A DNA stretch of 25,640 nucleotides from Methanobacteriota archaeon (GTDB taxonomy: Archaea; Thermoplasmatota; E2; DHVEG-1). Of the stretch, positions 23,740-25,640 are shown one piece after another. Under the pieces are notes generated by a model. That model saw nothing but the letters and a program-made list of their open reading frames with translations. It was not told where the DNA came from and made no database searches. Numbering within the stretch: the stretch's first letter is position 1; every line of letters starts with the position of its first letter. The translations under genes were made by a program, and so were the position numbers. The stretch covers positions 1 to 25,640 of the forward strand of contig CAIYYQ010000262.1 in assembly GCA_903930505.1 (NCBI GenBank). Reading direction: 5' to 3'.

Positions 23740-24744
23740 ATGAAAACACTTGATATCACCAAACTTCGACATGGGACAACCCTCGTAAAACGAGGATTTG
23801 CGAAAATGCAAAAAGGCGGCGTCATCATGGATGTCGTCAATGCAGATCAAGCACGCATCGCTGAAGAAGCGGGAGCGGTCGCAGTCATGGCACTTGAACG
23901 AGTTCCTGCAGATATACGCGCACATGGCGGCGTCGCCCGCATGGCAGACCCAACAATCATTCAACAAATCATGGATACGGTAAGCATCCCAGTGATGGCA
24001 AAAGTTCGTATAGGCCATTTCGTCGAAGCACAAGCCCTTGAATCACTTGGAGTCGATATGATCGATGAATCAGAGGTACTTACCCCAGCAGATCCCTTCT
24101 ACCACGTTGACAAACGACAGTTCACAATCCCGTTTGTCTGCGGATGCAGAAACCTTGGCGAAGCAACAAGACGCATCTGGGAAGGAGCAGCAATGATCAG
24201 AACCAAAGGCGAAGCAGGAACCGGAAATATCATCGAAGCAATCCGTCATCAACGCATGGTTACATCGATGATTCATCAGTTAAAAGAAATGGACAAAAAC
24301 GGTCTTCAAAAACTCGCAGAAGAATATTCAATAAGCTACGTGAACTCCCTAAAAACACTCACCAACATCACAACAATTCAAAATAACACCATTGTTTTTG
24401 AACAATACCCCTATGGAACAGTGAAAAAAGAGATAATAGATATCCTCAAAGAAATCAAAGAAATCCAGCGACTCCCTGTTGTAAACTTCGCAGCAGGCGG
24501 TATTGCAACCCCTGCTGATGCTGCCATCATGATGCAACTTGGAAGCGACGGCGTCTTCGTCGGATCCGGCATCTTCAAATCAGAAAACCCAAAAAAACGC
24601 GCAAAAGCAATCGTCGAAGCAGTTGCAAACTACGATGACCCAAAAGTGATTGCAACAGTCAGTAAAGGCCTTGGAGAAGCGATGAACGGAATCGAGATTG
24701 AAACCATACCAAAAGAACAACTCTTACAAGAAAGAGGCTGGTAA
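23740..24744 (+). CDS. pdxS: Pyridoxal 5'-phosphate synthase lyase subunit PdxS
   Basis: Synthase subunit of the ribose-5-phosphate-dependent vitamin B6 pathway. It combines a pentose phosphate, glyceraldehyde 3-phosphate and ammonia from PdxT into PLP, as a dodecamer in the cytosol. The (beta/alpha)8 motifs are clear: [17 protein letters not shown] with D31, [14 protein letters not shown] with Schiff-base K88, [10 protein letters not shown] with K156, and [13 protein letters not shown] for phosphate binding. At 334 residues it exceeds the usual 290-300. The extra 35-40 residues at about 200-240 ([20 protein letters not shown] region) match the insertion known in archaeal PdxS. Its TAA overlaps the proposed pdxT start. 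Confidence 0.96.
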   Translation: MKTLDITKLRHGTTLVKRGFAKMQKGGVIMDVVNADQARIAEEAGAVAVMALERVPADIRAHGGVARMADPTIIQQIMDTVSIPVMAKVRIGHFVEAQALESLGVDMIDESEVLTPADPFYHVDKRQFTIPFVCGCRNLGEATRRIWEGAAMIRTKGEAGTGNIIEAIRHQRMVTSMIHQLKEMDKNGLQKLAEEYSISYVNSLKTLTNITTIQNNTIVFEQYPYGTVKKEIIDILKEIKEIQRLPVVNFAAGGIATPADAAIMMQLGSDGVFVGSGIFKSENPKKRAKAIVEAVANYDDPKVIATVSKGLGEAMNGIEIETIPKEQLLQERGW

Positions 24745-25340
24745 TAATCGTCTGCGTTGGCGTATTATCAATTCAAGGCGCAGTCTCAGAACATTTCGAT
24801 GCAATGACACGTTTTTTTAAAGAAACTAAGACCAAAGGATCTGTTAACCTTATTCGACAGAAACAAGACCTTGACAAGGTTGATGCGCTTATTATTCCTG
24901 GAGGAGAAAGCACGACGATTTCCCGGACATTGGTTCGTTCTGGTCTTTTTGAACGTATCTACAACCGGATCAACGATGATACTCTTGCGATCATGGGAAC
25001 ATGTGCTGGCTGCGTATTACTTGCAAAAAAAATCATTGATAATGAAGATGCCAAAGTTACTGCGTTGGCAGCGATGGATATTGAGGTGCAACGGAACGCA
25101 TTCGGACGGCAAAAAAAATCCTGCGAATGCATCCTTGATTTTCATGGATTCTCAAATCCGTATACTGCTGTCTTTATCCGTGCGCCAGTGATCACAAAAG
25201 TAGGAGGCAACTGTGAAATCCTTGCAAAACTTGATAAAAAAATTGTGGCGGCTAGGCAACATCGTTTCCTAGCCTTGTCGTTTCACCCAGAGCTCACAAC
25301 GGATCTTCGGGTGCACGAGTATTTTTTAGAGATGATTTAA
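24744..25340 (+). CDS. pdxT: Pyridoxal 5'-phosphate synthase glutaminase subunit PdxT (proposed ATA start)
   Basis: Class-I glutaminase supplying ammonia to PdxS. The conserved N-terminal strand and oxyanion region VGVLSIQGAVSEH is encoded in frame at 24756-24794, upstream of the first ATG (24804). No ATG, GTG or TTG lies between the in-frame TGA at 24699 and that segment. ATA 24744, sharing its first base with the pdxS stop, has AGAGG (24733-24737) six bases upstream and would give a normal 198-residue protein. Nucleophile C87 (MGTCAGCV), PGGEST and the H181/E183 pair in FHPE are all present, so the enzyme should work. CTG 24738 is the other conceivable start but touches the Shine-Dalgarno. 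Starting at ATG 24804 would delete about 20 conserved residues. Confidence 0.88.
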   Translation: MIVCVGVLSIQGAVSEHFDAMTRFFKETKTKGSVNLIRQKQDLDKVDALIIPGGESTTISRTLVRSGLFERIYNRINDDTLAIMGTCAGCVLLAKKIIDNEDAKVTALAAMDIEVQRNAFGRQKKSCECILDFHGFSNPYTAVFIRAPVITKVGGNCEILAKLDKKIVAARQHRFLALSFHPELTTDLRVHEYFLEMI

Positions 25341-25624
25341 GCTTTCATGATCGCCAAAAGGAATATCCCTAAGGCAATTAAGGCGCCAATGATCGCACCG
25401 ATCACCGCAACGATACCGTTGACGATTATATCTTTGAAGTTGATGATGTCCGGTGGCAGTCCAAGGAACGATAATATAGATGCTGTTCCCCAGAGGAAAA
25501 TGACACCGACTAAAAGCCCGATGATAATCAGGATTGCTCCGACGGCTCTACTTTTCCCAGATCCGAAGTATGCGGTGAAAATCCCTGCGATAATGCTTGC
25601 TATTGCGAAGACCAAGGTTAGCAT
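25337..25624 (-). CDS. Small three-helix membrane protein, unknown function
   Basis: A 95-residue hydrophobic protein with three predicted transmembrane helices (about 3-20, 27-50 and 66-92). Short loops join them: a basic GSGKSRAVG between the first two and GLPPDIINFKD before the third. Gly and Ile are abundant, as in small DUF-type archaeal membrane proteins. No family is recognised and no Shine-Dalgarno is evident before ATG 25624. Its stop codon overlaps that of the convergent pdxT by a few bases, so the two ends are tightly packed. The promoter would lie outside the window. Confidence 0.65.
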   Translation of the reverse strand: MLTLVFAIASIIAGIFTAYFGSGKSRAVGAILIIIGLLVGVIFLWGTASILSFLGLPPDIINFKDIIVNGIVAVIGAIIGALIALGIFLLAIMKA

Positions 25625-25640
25625 GCTTAAAAAATATTGT

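Overview
This window is chromosomal DNA from an archaeon, most likely a euryarchaeote of the Thermoplasmatota type. The domain call is firm: it carries archaeal release factor aRF1, the beta-CASP nuclease aCPSF2, archease, the diphthamide ligase Dph6, archaeal translin, two UbiA prenyltransferases, TATA boxes in front of several genes and a tRNA-Asp with no encoded CCA. The phylum is only an impression, from the dockerin/PKD secreted protease style and the mixed gene content. Most genes use CGN arginine codons and have moderate GC. Two segments (about 2.15-4.45 kb and 6.3-7.3 kb) are visibly more AT-rich.

Layout. 1-2152: the tail of an unidentified gene, then two divergent UbiA-family prenyltransferases. 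2153-4441: an AT-rich promoter region and a tightly packed four-gene cassette (A-D). It encodes winged-helix and coiled-coil proteins and ends in a winged-helix/HEPN ribonuclease of the Ymh (TIGR02391) type. I consider this the best candidate for an undescribed, defence- or stress-like system. 4518-8655 (minus strand): enolase, a frameshifted transglutaminase-like lipoprotein, a phosphoglycerate-dehydrogenase-type oxidoreductase and translin. 8808-11380: aCPSF2 then aRF1, RNA processing next to translation termination. 11482-13867: an OPT-family oligopeptide transporter overlapping a PqqD-like peptide-binding protein, convergent with dph6. 14728-15356: a MntA-HepT toxin-antitoxin pair, so the window has two unrelated HEPN ribonuclease loci. 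15532-16877: a methylthioadenosine-phosphorylase-family enzyme overlapping archease, then tRNA-Asp(GTC).

17025-22580 (minus) is a single 1851-residue secreted protein: signal peptide, propeptide, S8 subtilisin domain, parallel beta-helix, eight PKD repeats plus one PKD-like domain, and a C-terminal dockerin. It ends at a clear hairpin plus U-tract terminator. 22581-22910 has no gene but holds two small GC-rich hairpins. 22911-23544 holds two divergent small proteins, one a CxxC-x17-CxxC zinc protein. 23740-25340 is the vitamin B6 operon pdxS-pdxT. The conserved N-terminus of PdxT is reached only if translation starts at an ATA that overlaps the pdxS stop. A small three-helix membrane protein closes the window.

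How the genes work together: central metabolism (enolase, SerA-like, PdxST), RNA biology (aCPSF2, aRF1, archease, translin, Dph6, tRNA-Asp) and membrane lipid or quinone chemistry (UbiA) make a housekeeping backbone. Small accessory modules (Ymh cassette, MntA-HepT, broken lipoprotein) interrupt it, and it carries a peptide-use theme: a secreted protease and an OPT peptide transporter with a PqqD-like partner.
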